DNA of 64,000 nucleotides from Capsicum annuum (taxonomy: Eukaryota; Streptophyta; Magnoliopsida; Solanales; Solanaceae), in the NCBI RefSeq assembly GCF_002878395.1, contig NC_061119.1, forward strand, positions 41,319,285 to 41,383,284, read 5' to 3'. The notes under the pieces are model-generated. The model saw nothing but the letters and a program-made list of their open reading frames with translations, was not told where the DNA came from and did no database searches. This document shows positions 11,264 to 23,219 of this stretch, in pieces (the first letter of the stretch is position 1; each line of letters opens with the position of its first letter). Position numbers and translations under genes: made by a program.

Positions 11264-13870
11264 TGTAATGACTTGATTTGTAAAATTTTACTTTTGATGT
11301 GATTTGACCATTTTTTCTTCCCCATATTTTCTACATATTGATTTGGGGAGTGGGGATGGTCCACACGATATTTTATGCGATCAGAAATATTTTTGGAGAG
11401 TTGGTGATTTTTAGAGCTCAAAAATCATATAATTGACTTTGGTAAATATTTGTTGTTTTGAGTGTTGGATGGAGATTGGAAAAGCTTTATCAGAATATCA
11501 AATTTGGGTTAGCAGCGAGGATCGTTCGGGTTCGAAACCTTTATATTGAATTTCAATCCTTTATTTGAAAATTTACCTAAAAGAAGTTTAAGGGATTGAT
11601 TTATTAAAAATAATATTTTAAAAAAAAATCTAACATCGACATTGAGTTCAAAACGTCAAAAATAGCTTAGTATCATATATGATTTGGTTTTGTGGGGTCC
11701 CATACAAATTTCAAGAGATCATTCGATTGTTTTAAAGACATGCAAACTTAGCTGGTTTGCTGATACCTGGTGCACGCCAGATCCTTCTTCACGAATGTGG
11801 GCCCCTGACCACGAATACGGAGAAGGAATTCTTCCTTCATCGCGAACGTGATAGGGTGGTCATGAATGCGAAGGCCAATCGGACCTTTGTAATTGTGAAG
11901 CCCTAGTTGAAAATGTGAACGCCAATTTTATTATCTAGTCAAAGTTAACCTTCGCAAATGCGAAGGTTTGACTGCATTCGCGAGGTAATATTCATAGAAC
12001 AATATAAATGCTTCATTTTTGCGATTTGTCATTATTTTTGGACTTTGTGCTTTAGATTTGGGTGATTTTTAGGATTTTCATCACCATTTGAGCTTGGATA
12101 TGCTCCAACACCTTATTTCCATTACTTTACATTAATTCAAATTTTCAAAGCACTCTTTAATCTTGATTTTAACATGGAATTTGGAGGATTCTTTGAAAAA
12201 GTTTTAAAATAATTTTTCTTCAATTTGGACTTTATTTTTAATCCATTTTCTCGTGAATTTTCAAATATAAATTCCTTTAACCTTGGAGAATGTGGTTATA
12301 AAATAAAATGTTAGTTTTACCCTTTTCATTTTATATTATTTATACTTTATTTTAGACTCAGCTTAAATATGGATAATATGGGTATTATTAACTTTTTGGA
12401 TGCGTCGATGCTATATTTGAAAGTTGTAATTAATTCTGAAGTAGTTCAAAAGGGGAAGGTTCCATATTGAAGGACTTTAGGCTTATATTTTGTCATTTTG
12501 AGGTAGGTTATGTCTTAACTTTCTTTACACTAGGTTGGGTAGTAAATGAATAAGTAAATCATGTCGTGGTTTGGAAAAAATAACTATGGGTGTGATTTTT
12601 GAGTTATTATATATTGTGTGATGCCTGTGCGGGGGCTTATTCTCTATTGTTATTGTCTTATGATATTTTATACTGCGTGTTGCCCATGAGAGAGCTTTAT
12701 TTGATGTCATTGGATTTATGTGCGCATTTGACTGCCTTAATTTTTAATGTGATGCCCTTACGGGGGCTTGAATGGATATTGTAGGCCTTATTGAGCACTG
12801 TTTTCCTTTCTTGATAGCAATGCCCGAGTTTTATGGGTTGATGTGAAATTAATGATGTCTTACATGCATGTTTATTCCAATGGTGCCCAACTAGAACTGA
12901 TATCATGATTATTGACATATTGAGTTGATTTTAAGCTCACTTGTATACGACTGAATGGACTGGATATTTTTATATTGAGTCATTCTGAGCATTATATACT
13001 CATTGCATATATACACATTCATGAGATATTGATATCATTGAGGAACACTGATTTTTAAAAGAAATGAGACATTTTTAAAATACTTACATCGGGGGATGCG
13101 CCAGTTGACTAGACTGAGACATGAGATTGAGGCTCGATAGGTGTATACAGAAAGTCATATAACGCGATGACTTTCAACCATTTCACTTCATCATACATCA
13201 CATTGCATTGCATTTGCATATCCTATGTTTTTCATTATGTGTTTATGCACCGTATATTTAGCTTCTCTTATACCTTCGTGTATGTTTTTTTCTTACTGAT
13301 GTATATATATTAAAACTGTTAGTAGAGATGGTGTGAGCTACCGTTTGAAAACTTTGCTGCTTGCAGGTTGCATACTCATAGTATTTTTACTTATCTTATT
13401 TTCTACTTTGCTCAGTCGCACTATGATACCTACCAAGTACGAATGGACAATACTCACTCCTACTGCGCTCTTTTGGTGCAGATCCTAGTTTGAGTACCAC
13501 ACGTGGTAGTTGATCTTTGTGTAGAGATTCAAGGCTTTCAATGTACTGATATGCTCCAGAGTTTGGGGCTAATTCGAACCTCATCTATCTTTAATCGTCC
13601 TTATTTATGACTCAGAGACAAATTTTGTACTATTCAGCATTTGAATGGTTGTTTAGATGTTCTACACTTATGTCATCAGATTTTGATATTTATGATATTT
13701 TTTTGGGACTCCCACTATATTTCTGCTTGTATTGACCCGACTTCTCTCTAGAAGTCTCGCTTAACATGTCTTTACTTGATTTTTTGCTTTATTTCTTTGG
13801 GATTTTGGGTTACTTATCAAGCTTGGGCTGTGATAAGTGTCATTATGACCTGAATTTCTGGCTCGTGACA
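11264..13870 (+). repeat. 3' LTR (2607 bp) of the second gypsy element
   Basis: It starts TGTAATGACTTGA and ends GGCTCGTGACA, the same end pattern as the LTRs of the complete element. Positions 11775-11965 carry many variants of a word based on TTCGCGAATGCGAAG, in both orientations. The following five bases (tggtc) would be the target duplication, but the left partner is gone. Confidence 0.75.
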
Positions 13871-14560
13871 TGGTCGACGAGCTAGCCCACTTTTAAATAA
13901 AATATTACTTTAAATTTTTTAATTTAAATTTAAATTTTTAACAACCTAAATATTTACAAGATATTATTGGATGATGTTACCACTTGCTAATCAAGTCTCA
14001 AATTACCCAAAAAAAAAAAAGCCTAACAATTTGTGAAATTGAATAACTTTTGGCATGATACTATTTGAACTAAATAAAGATATTAATAAACAAAATATTT
14101 AATGAGTAATAATATAACCAACTAATTAGAGATATTAGCCTAATTTTATTCCAATCACAATACTGATGGGTTAAAATTTGAATATTGGAGAATGATATTG
14201 CAATAACTAAAGTTTGTGCTACAAAAGATAAGACGGTTGTTGCTGCTGAGAGTTAAAGTGACTGAATCTTAAATAGTAAATAGTGATTACTTAAAATAAT
14301 AGAATTTTTATTTTAATTATTTACCTATTTTATATAAGCATAATTAATATTTACATGTATATGATGGTTTAATTACACTAGTCTCTGAGTTTGGAATCCT
14401 CTTTTTATTTTTGTACTTTATTTTAGTTTTATTTTTCATTATTTGTTGTTTGGCCCACACATCAGCCCAATCTACATTTCTCAAGCCTCACGGGCCAGCG
14501 TGATTATCCGAGCCGGACTAAAAAGTGTTATTCTTAAATGGATTGTAAAAATATTAGTCC
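13871..14560. other. AT-rich stretch without a recognisable gene
   Basis: The stretch is very AT-rich, with a run of 12 adenines near 14008. A GC-richer patch at 14450-14525 has repeated GGCCC/GGGCC words. I see no coding signal. Confidence 0.5.
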
Positions 14561-14564
14561 AAGG

Positions 14565-15600
14565 ATAAATTACACAAAACACAAACTTAAGAGGCATAAA
14601 TACATAAAATTCCTTATCCTTTAAAATATTTCATAAAATCTCATATTTCTTCTTTTCCTCTTGATAAGTATTAAATAAGGAAGTACCAGATTGTCATTTA
14701 TTTTAGGAGAGTAATAATGAGAGAGAATCTCTTAAGTATCTAAAAAAAATTAAATTAAAAATTTTTCAAAAGATTTATCATTCGCAATTTATAATTTAGT
14801 TCAATTTTTCATCTCTATTAATCTTTTCTTTTTCTTAAAATTTTGAAATATTTACTGTGTGCTTCATATTGACAAGAATTCATATTCTTTTGAAAGATCT
14901 TCATGTTGTAGAAGATAAAAGATCTCATAGTTTCCGGTGGAATCATGACAATGACAATGACCACTACAATGGTCCAAAAAATTAGATATCGAATTTGGCA
15001 TTGATACATAAATTTTTAGTTAATGCACTTGATAGATATATAATGTTGTTAATTTCTTGATAATTTTCTTACTATAGACGATGATACATATGAGTGAACA
15101 TTTGTTGTCAGCTTATTAGTGATAGATATGAGTGATACATTTGTTGTCACAATACTGGTGATACATATGGTAAATACTTTTTTATAGTGATTCATATTTT
15201 TGATTCATTTATAAATATTTGATACATTTAACATATGTTTGACATATGTAAACTATTTATTTTTGTGTCAGATCGAATTTGAATGAGTATTGAGTAATTT
15301 TACTAGATGTATTATTGTGATACATGTGGAATCAGATGTATCACTGTGATACATCTAAAAATAGATGTATCATTGTGCTACATCTGAAACAAGGTGTATT
15401 TATGCCACAATTTGCATGTGATTTACCCCCCGTAATAATTGAAAATCGGTTACTTCCTTATTTAACTAATCACTTAGTTACAAATGTATCACAATGCATA
15501 TGTATCAAGGATAAAAATATGTATTACAAAATACAAAATTCGGGATATCTTGTAATTAACAAGATTAAGGTAAAAAGTGTTACAACCCATTAAAAATCTA
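14565..15600. mobile_element. Candidate non-autonomous DNA transposon rich in GATACAT words
   Basis: The edges resemble each other in inverted orientation only weakly: ggataaattacacaaaacac near 14572 and tgtaattaacaagattaag near 15551. The body is dominated by TGATACAT/ATGTATCA words and contains a regular palindrome array at 15305-15385. I infer a Mutator-like or foldback element. No terminal inverted repeat or target duplication could be proven by eye. Confidence 0.3.
15305..15385. repeat. Three tandem 23-bp palindromes at 29-bp spacing
   Basis: Near-perfect palindromes of the form AGATGTATCA-n3-TGATACATCT start at 15305, 15334 and 15363, exactly 29 bp apart. The middle copy is symmetric apart from its centre; the outer copies carry a few mismatches. 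The strict spacing points to tandem duplication of a palindrome-plus-spacer unit. A protein-binding role is possible but not shown. Confidence 0.75.
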
Positions 15601-15640
15601 GAATTAATGTAAGCCGAGTCGGGCCGACCCAACGGATCTG

Positions 15641-15990
15641 GCCCATATTGATTGTTCTTGCAAATATATTGAAAATTAGTTAGTTATCTAGAAAAGTTTT
15701 TAAAAAATATTAAGGAGGTTACTACCTATCTTGAATTATCATATTGTGGAGGTTATGCTTCCTTTAAACTATCTAATTTTGTAGGAGGTAAAAACTATCA
15801 CATAGTTAAATAATTTGCGGAGCTTATCAATAACGTTCGCTATTAACCATTTTTTATGTGATATAATTAACACCATAATTCTGAGACATATTTTTTAGAA
15901 TTATTTACTTGTCATGTTTTTCTTTCGTATATCATTTAAGAAAATGTCAACTAAAAGAATAATTTGATTAAATTATTCTTATTTATTCTT
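15641..15990. other. Unassigned AT-rich spacer
   Basis: No gene, repeat family or structured element is apparent between the GATACAT-rich element and the MITE that starts at 15991. Confidence 0.4.
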
Positions 15991-16315
15991 GAGATAAGCA
16001 TCTAGTACCTCCCTGGACTATGACCAAATTTGCTACGGCGCACTCTAACTTTAATTTACGGAGGTCTTATTATCCCACTGAACTATATTTTAGTACATTT
16101 TTGTTAATTATTTTAGCTGACGTGGCACATGGCAGTCCTTTACGCGCCTCGAGTGTTTAACTTCATGCAAGGTGTCACATCAACACAAAAGGATGACAAA
16201 AAATGTTAAAATTGAGTTTTGGAGGGTAGTAGATTTCGTGAAGTTGGAGTGTATGGTAGCAATTTAGGTCATAGTTCGGGGGAGGGGAGGAAAGGGGGTA
16301 CTGGATGTTTATCTC
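15991..16315. mobile_element. MITE with GAGATAAGCATC terminal inverted repeats
   Basis: The left end GAGATAAGCATCTAGTACC is repeated in inverted form at 16297-16315 with two mismatches. Pairing continues inward through the 'ggactatgacc' / 'ggtcatagtt' segment. The element is 325 bp with no open frame. The same family recurs at 34521-35225. A target duplication is not clear, so the superfamily is not assigned. Confidence 0.7.
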
Positions 16316-16457
16316 TTTAGTCTTTGATCTAAGTTTAATACTTTCTTTTATTCATGTTGATTATACGATGTTTTAGTTTGAGTACATCCCTTAAAAAATT
16401 CACTCACCCTTAAAAAGTAAACAAGTATTTTCACTAAATTACTCTAAATTAATTATA

Positions 16458-16620
16458 CTTAAGGGTGTGGTCTAATGTTTTGGTGAAGTTGGATTGAGCA
16501 CTATGAGGTTTTAGGTTCAAAACCCAACAGAAACAAATGCTAGGTGAGAGTTACCTAGCACCTATTGTTGGTGGGAGTTGACAGGTATCCCATTGAATTA
16601 GTTGAGGTGATTATAAAAAA
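16458..16620 (+). mobile_element. TS-type SINE with long target duplication
   Basis: The body begins GGGTGTGGTCTAATG, which resembles an RNA polymerase III A box, followed by GGTTCAAAACC as the B box, both derived from a tRNA. It ends with an A run. The AT-rich flank attactctaaattaattata (about 16439-16457) is repeated with small changes at 16622-16641, as expected of SINE target duplications. The body matches the family pattern (GTTACCTAGCACC, GGTATCCCATTGAATTAG). Confidence 0.8.
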
Positions 16621-16749
16621 AATTACTCTAAATCAATTTATACCTATATAATTAATATGATTTCTTGGAAAATAAAACTCCATATCAAAATAAGAGTAAA
16701 TTTGAAAGGAAAAAAGTAAAAAGCTTCTTGATTATATAAAAAAAAATTA

Positions 16750-16998
16750 CTCCCTTCGTTTCAAAAAGAATGACCTACTTTGACTTGACACAAAGTTTAA
16801 GAAAATAAAAAAGACTTTTGAATCTTGTGGCCTTAATTTAAAGTTGTGTCAAATGTAGTAAAATGTCCTTTAATCTTTTGGTTCTAAACATGTCATGTGT
16901 AAAGTTGAAATTAATGTATTGCCAAAAAAGTAAAGGGGTCATTCTTTTTTAAACGGACTAAAAAGAAAAGTAGGTCATTCTTTTTTTAACGGTGGGAA
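16750..16998. mobile_element. Stowaway-type MITE
   Basis: The left end CTCCCTTCGTTTCAAAAAG pairs with the right end (about 16967-16998, ...TTTTTTTAACGGTGGGA). Both ends are flanked by TA, the usual Tc1/mariner target duplication. It is about 249 bp with no coding capacity. Confidence 0.75.
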
Positions 16999-17022
16999 TA
17001 GATGTTTTGGACTATATATTAA

Positions 17023-17056
17023 CTAGATGGGTGAGGCTCATGCTAAGTACGGGCCC
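17023..17056 (-). mobile_element. Helitron-like 3' terminus (hairpin plus CTAG)
   Basis: On the minus strand GGGCCCGTAC-TTA-GCATGAGCC can fold into an imperfect hairpin (17056-17035). It is followed by eight bases and then CTAG, with T as the next host base. This is the standard 3' end of a Helitron and has the same spacing as the clear Helitron ending at 57144. The element body would run right on the plus coordinates, into the block containing captured gene fragments. The 5' end was not located. Confidence 0.55.
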
Positions 17057-17317
17057 AACATTGCATTTTAATAGTAATGTAATGATGTAAAATTAAGTTT
17101 CCAGTAAAAAGAGATCATAGCACCTTTATCAAATGCTTGAGTTAAAAATTATTAAAAGAAAACTACAAAAGTCTTCGACTATCAGTGAAAACTAGTATCC
17201 AGAATATACAGATTTGTTGGTGCTTCATTTTGTGAAATAGTGTCCTCTCTTATAGGGAAATGCTCTGCAAAATGGCAGACTTTGTGAATCTATTCTAAAT
17301 CTCAAACATAAGTGAGG

Positions 17318-17322
17318 TAGCA
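17318..17322. repeat. Target-site duplication (left copy, tagca)
   Basis: tagca stands before the 5' LTR at 17323 and is repeated at 27512-27516 after the 3' LTR, proving that the ends belong to a single insertion. Confidence 0.9.
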
Positions 17323-20168
17323 TGTAACAACCTGAAAATTTAATAAAATATGTGAAATTTGTGATTTTGTATGATTTGACTATTTTTACCCCTCTCCGTA
17401 GTTGCATTATGGTATTTCTAGGGTGTGGGAGTGATTAGCATGATTTTTGATGCATTTTAGTATCATTTATGCAATATTGTGTTTTTTATGGCTTTAAGAG
17501 TTTTATTTTGGACTTATGAGGATATCTTTTGATCCATGCGACGGATGGCCGAACGGACTGCGCCAGTACCTCCGGAATATCGATTTTAGGCTATGTAGAT
17601 TTTGGATTCAGTTCCTAGTGCAACCGAGCTCATTTCGACCTATTGGTCGGAAAGTTGAAAAACTAGAAAGTTGGGTGTGGGACCCACTTTTGATCAAAAT
17701 GACCTCGTATGGAAAATCCAACTTTGTCAATAGATTCAAAATATTGATTTTAGTGTGTTAGCATATTTTCTATGATTCTACGGCTTTTAAATCTCATTTC
17801 GACTCTCGATTTGGAAAAATTGTGATTTCAGGTTTCGGGAGTCAATTTTGTGAAAATGAATTTTTCTGGAAAATCTGGTAGCGCCATCGCGTCCGAAATG
17901 TCGAATTTGGTGTCGTTGCATAGTTTGTTTGCATAAATCGAACTTCGAACGAAGCTTGGGCACCCCGTCGAAGTCCATTTCGACTTAGAAAAAAGGACAA
18001 CACCAGTTATTGCAGAAAAATCTGCTATATATTGCAGATTTTTCACCCTTTTTGGCCCATTTAGCTCATTTTTCATCTTTTCTCTTGAGAGTTAAACCCT
18101 AAATACTTTGGGAGCTTAAAAGTGAAGTTTGTGGGAGCTTGGGAAGCTAGATTAACACTTATTTCTTGATTATATTATGGAATTAAGGTAAGAATTCACC
18201 CTTTTCTTAGTAATTTCTTCATTAATTTCTCAAAACTCCAAAAATCTTAGGGCATGATTTTAAACTCAAATTTCACTCATTTTCACTTGAATAATACTTT
18301 TATCTTATAATTACTAGTTTTTCATCAATTTAACCATCAAAACAACTCTGATTCTGGATTTTAACCCGGATTTCAAATATTTTACCCGATAAAACTCAAA
18401 AATTGTTTTCTTCTATTTGAACCTCATTTTTTACTCAATTTAACTTGGATTTTCAGTTGTAAGTTCCTAAAAATATGGAGAACATGTTTTTGAAGTAAAG
18501 TTTTGATTTAGGGGTCTGTTTTGACCCGGAACCAAAAGTAGTCAATATGGATGTCGTTGGTTTTGTTTTGATGCGTAGATTTCATATTTGATGTTTCTAG
18601 TAAATTTTGTGATTGTTCATAAAAGGTAGGGTTGCAGTTTCAAGTGTAGCGAACCAATTTCGACTTTCGAGGTAGGTTATGGCTTAACTCTTCAGATTGA
18701 GCTAGGTAGTAAATGATGATACAAAATACATGTTAAGGGCGGGAACTAATCATGAAATATGTCTATCTATGTATTGTGCCCGTGTGGGGGGCTATATGTG
18801 ATGTTATTGTCGAAATTAAAATATTATGTGATACGTTTTACCGTGTGGGGTCATATGTGATATTGATAGCCTTGAATACATATGAATAATTATATTGTAT
18901 TGTTTAATGTGGTACCATTATTGTATTGTGATTATACTCATACTTTATTGGCATATGAGACATGTGGAAATTCATGGATGAAACAAAAATAACGAGTGGA
19001 TATTGGCTCATGTGGTTCTGGAAATGTATCATTATGGTTGGTTGTAGAAATATATATCATGTGGTTGGTTGTGGAAATACTTATTGTGATTGATTGTGAG
19101 CAATACATCTTCATATCATACTCATTCATGAAATATTGGTACCACCGTGACAACATTTGAGAAACACTGACAACACTTTTTTTTAAAATATTGTAACAGC
19201 TTATAGAACCCTTTCCAAGGTATGTACCGGAAAGGAGATATGAGATATGTGGATTGTATATGGGTTGACGAACCCCCCATGGGTCCTACGTCGGGAAGCT
19301 TTACCTCCGTAGGTGTATACGGGGATTGTGCGACGATCCCGAAGGTTGTACGACAACCTCGTGCATCATCATCATTATCATATACATTGCACTTACTTTA
19401 TTGTGTTTTTGTTGTGTTGTATTGCCTTATGGACTTGTCATCTATGTGTTTGTCTTACTTTTTTTTACTTGTATTTGATGATCTTGTATCTACATGTTCT
19501 CTTTTGTTCATGTGACATAATGTATACTTGTGTTTCGTAGCTTGGTGTGTTTTTGTAATATATGTGAGATATATTAGAACTGTTAGTGCAAGCGGTGTGG
19601 GCTACCATTGTGGGATATTTTCTGACTACAGGTGGTGTGCCCTTAGTGTATATTTTGTATGCTTTATTTACCACTTTTCTTGGTTGGCCTATGATACCTA
19701 CTGAATACAAGTGTACCGTACTCATGCCTACTGCGCCCTTTCGGTATAAGTCCTAGCTCGAGTGCGCCTCAGCTTACTTAATTCGGGCGATTGTTGGTGC
19801 TTCCAAGGTAGAGGCTAGATATTCATGCGTCCGAAGTTCACTTCTATCTTTTTATACTAGTTATTTCTTTATTAGTATTCGGAGACAGTTATTATTCCTT
19901 TTTGGTTATTTTTTTTTTAATGTATTTGACTGTTGGATTGTATTAGTAGTTCTTACACTATTGACACCTGATTTTGGGCATGATTGGTATTTTGGATAAG
20001 TTCTTTCCGCATTGTTATGATTATTTATATGGTTCAGCTTTATTTTAGAAGCCTTTTCTTGGGGTATTTCTGTCTTTCTCTCTATTCGTATCAGTTTGGG
20101 TGATAGGCATACTTGTCAAGGTATGCCGCGACAAGTGCCATCATGACCCTCATTTTTAGGTCATGACA
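17323..20168 (+). repeat. 5' LTR (2846 bp)
   Basis: It starts TGTAACAACCTG and ends GGTCATGACA, directly before the primer site. It would hold the promoter (U3), the RNA start and the polyadenylation region. The open frames 19222-19515 and 19313-19540 recur in the 3' LTR only because the LTRs are duplicates. A short CAT repeat near 19364 is longer in the 3' LTR. Confidence 0.9.
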
Positions 20169-20170
20169 AA

Positions 20171-20183
20171 TTGATATCAGAGC
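20171..20183 (+). promoter_or_regulatory. Primer-binding site for initiator methionine tRNA
   Basis: TTGATATCAGAGC starts two bases after the LTR. It differs at one position from the usual TGGTATCAGAGC, which pairs with the 3' end of initiator tRNA-Met to prime minus-strand DNA synthesis. Confidence 0.85.
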
Positions 20184-20399
20184 AGCCAGGTTTCATTGGT
20201 CTCAACGGTGTAAGAACAGGATGTCTAATAGAGTCTCGCGGATCAGTACATAGACGTCCGTTCTATCTCGAGAGGCTATAGAATGTCTTTAGGAAACTTC
20301 CCTCATTTTATTCCTTATCGTGCTAATTCTTTCATACCCTATATTCTGAGTTGTATTTCACTCTTTCTACGCTAATGGAGTTGCTTATACTTCTTATCA

Positions 20400-21180
20400 G
20401 TTGAGAGATGCAGCGAGAGATTATTGGATATCATTTGTTGGTTGTAGGCTTGTTAATGCTCCTGAGTTATCATGGGATCAGTTTGTTGATTCCTTTCTGG
20501 AGAGATTTATGCCTTTTTATTTGAGAGTTCGTATGTGGGATGAGTTTGATCATATGGACCAGGGCTCCATAATAGTTGTTGAGCATATGGAATGCTTCCA
20601 CGCCCTGTTTAGATATGAGTTTGAGAAGATTCAAAAGTTTATGAAAGGTTTGGTTGTCTCCCTTCAGTTGGCTACATCTCAGATGGTTATGTTTGATGGT
20701 TCTTTTCAGAGTATTGTGGATTATGTTAAGGTGATAGAGGATATTCTTAGTACATATCAAGGAGGCGCGATGTTTTGATGAGTTTAGGAGTCAGCCTATT
20801 GAGGTAGAAATTTTAGAGGCTCTTGTGGATACCATGGTAGGCCAATGGAGGTGATTTTATAGAGTGCAGGTGATATTATAGAGTTCAGCTGGTGGATCTT
20901 CTTGTTCAGCTATTCAAGATGGTTGTTCGAGCTCAGTTGTACTTTCTCTTATTGAGACTAGTCGTAGAGGTTGTTATGTGTGTGATGAGATTTGGCCATA
21001 TGGCCAAGGACTGTTCTCGTCGTGTGTTTAGAGCTACTTCTTTTTTAGTAGTGGAAGGTAGGGGTTTCACCAGAGGTACGAGAGGTAGAGATAGTGGAGG
21101 CTATGGTGGTGGTTGTGGGTCTACTCAACCAGTTTGTAGTCGTGGGCTGTGTTATGCTATACCATCCATACTTGGGTAAG
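20400..21180 (+). pseudogene. Gypsy gag: partial capsid domain and zinc knuckle
   Basis: The frame enters in the middle of the capsid domain (LRDAARDYWISFV, WDQFVDSFLERFMP, FHALFRYEFEKIQKFMKGL). The N-terminal part expected between the primer site and 20400 is absent, so a deletion has probably joined the leader to mid-gag. After frameshifts a zinc knuckle can be traced near 20960-21015: CYVC in one frame and GHMAKDC in another. A glycine/arginine-rich tail follows (about 21058-21120). The protein would bind and package element RNA; this copy is broken. Confidence 0.8.
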
Positions 21181-21189
21181 AGGCTTCTA

Positions 21190-21640
21190 ATATTATGATT
21201 ACTAGTAACTTTCTCATTTGTTTCAGACCTGCATCTGTATTTTTTGATCCTAAATCGACTTTCTCCTATGTGTCTGTGTATTTTGCTTTGGATTTTGATT
21301 CTATTAGTGAGCCTTCTGCCATGCCTATTTGTGTATCTACCCTGGTAGGTGAATCTTTAGTGGTGGATCGGACGTGATAATCTTGTGTTGTGACTTTTGC
21401 TGGGCATGAGACTTTGGTAGACTTGCTTGTGTTAGATATGGTCGATTTTGAGGTTATTTTGGGTATGGATTGGTTGGCTCCTTATCATATTGTCTTAGGT
21501 TGTTTTGCTAAGACTTTCACTTTAGCTTTAGCGGGTGTGTCAAGAATGGCTTGGGAGGGTACACTCTATTCGGGTCCTAAAAGGATTATATCTTATGTTC
21601 AGGCTTGTAAATTGGTTAAAAGGGGATATTTATCTTAGTT
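21190..21640 (+). pseudogene. Gypsy aspartic protease region
   Basis: Between gag and reverse transcriptase the frames read SVFFDPKSTFSYVS, where the catalytic DSGAS-type motif has become FDPKST, and then LDMVDFEVILGMDWLAPYH, the conserved C-terminal part of retropepsins in this lineage. The active-site region is altered after the aspartate, and a double stop at about 21376-21381 divides the domain. The enzyme would cut the gag-pol polyprotein. Confidence 0.75.
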
Positions 21641-23150
21641 GGCTTATATTTGTGACATCAGTGTTGTTTTGCCTCCTTCCTTGCATTTTGTCTGTATTGT
21701 TCGTGAGTTTATGGAGGTGTTCGCTACAGACTTGCCTAGTATGCCTTCGGATCGAGATATTGATTTTATTAATGATGTTGAGTCGGGCATTAAGCCCATT
21801 TTTATTCCTCCTCATAGGATGGCCCCAGTAGAGTTGAAGGAACTGAAGGATCAGTTGTAGGAGTTGTTGGATAAGAGATTTATTCGACCTAGTATTTCAC
21901 CTTGGGGTGCGTCTGTCTTGTTTGTAAAGAAAGAGAATGGGTCTATGCGGATGTACATTGATTACCGATAGTTGAATAAGGTAACGGTTAAGAATAAGTA
22001 TCCTCTTTCTCGCATTTATGATTTGTTTGATCAATTTCAGGGTGCTGCGGTGTTTTCAAAGATTAATTTACGGTTCGATTATCACCAGTTGAGGATTACG
22101 GCTTTAGATATTCCGAAAATAGCTTTTCAGACTTGATATGGTCATTATGAGTTCTTGGTCATGTCTTTTGGGTTAATCAATTCCCCTACCGCGTTTGTGG
22201 AGTTGATGAACTGGGTGTTTCGACTGTATCTCGAATCCTTGGTGATCATTTTTATAGATGATATCTTAGGTTATTCCAAGAGTGAGGTTGAGAAGAAGAA
22301 GTACTTATGGATTATGTTTTAGAGATTGAGGGATAAGAAGTTGTATGCTAAGTTCTCTAAATGGGAGTTTTGGTTGGAGTCTGTTTCTTTCTTCGGTCAT
22401 GTGGTGACTAAGGAAGGTATTATGGTTGATCCAACTAAGGTTGCAGCGGTTCGTGATTGGGCTAGACCTACTTCGGCCAATGAGATTCTGAGTTTTATTG
22501 GCTTGGCTGGGTATTATTAGTGTTTTGTTGAGGGTTTCTCTTCCATTGCAGCTCCATTGAACAAGTTGACCCAGCAGAAGATTCCTTTTCAGTGGTCTGA
22601 TGTTTATGAGGCGGGCTTTCAAAAGCTCAAGGATTTATTGACTTTAGCTTCTATTTTGGCTTTGCCCAAGAAGAGCATTGGTGTTATCATCTTTTGTGAT
22701 GCTTCAGGTGTTGGGTTAAGTGTTGTGTTGATGCAGGAGGGCAAGGTAATCGTGTACGCGTCTCGTCAAGATTGAAGCCTCATGAGAGGATTTATCTTAC
22801 CCATGATTTAGAGTTGTGCGCAGTTATGTTTGCCTTGAATTTTTGGGGGCACTACTTGTACGGATACCATTGTGAGATCTTCTCAGATCATCGTAGCCTT
22901 CGGTACTTCTTTATCAGCGAGATCTTCTTAGAAGGCAGTGCCGTTGGCATGAGTTGCTTAAGGATTATGATTTGACTATTCTCTTCTATCAGGGCAAGGC
23001 TAATGTAGTGGCGGATGACTTGATCTGAAAGTCGACTAGCATGGGTAGCTTGGTGCATCTTTTGATTCAGTCTTTGGCTAACCAGATGGTTATACTTGAT
23101 ACTTCGACACCAGGGCATGTTTTGGCATTTATGAAGGCTAGATCATCTTT
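21640..23150 (+). pseudogene. Gypsy reverse transcriptase and RNase H
   Basis: The order is [39 protein letters not shown], then an intact FIDDIL catalytic box near 22254. The connection domain follows ([33 protein letters not shown]). RNase H is seen as IIFCDASGVGLSVVLMQ and later ELCAVMFALNFWGHYLYG and FSDHRSLRYFF. Stops at about 21858, 21969, 22134, 22318 and 22518, plus a frameshift near 22772, prevent function. It would copy element RNA into DNA in cytoplasmic particles. Confidence 0.85.
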
Positions 23151-23219
23151 GATATAATAGATTCGAGCTCATTAGTTTGACGACATTGGATTGAGGTTGA
23201 TTCGAGATAAGGTATAGAG

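Larger units (their letters stand above)
8545..13870 (+). mobile_element. 5'-truncated Ty3/gypsy element, second copy
   Basis: The element runs from the start of reverse transcriptase through integrase to a 2.6-kb 3' LTR. Its 5' part was removed or displaced at the copia junction (8544/8545). The pol order and LTR ends match the complete element at 17323-27511, but it is clearly more decayed, so it is an older member of the same lineage. Confidence 0.8.

Noticed and set aside
19222..19540. Open frames in the 5' LTR with near-identical partners at 26556-26904
   Set aside because: They recur only because the two LTRs are duplicates of one sequence. They show no domain and differ by frame-neutral and frame-breaking changes alike.
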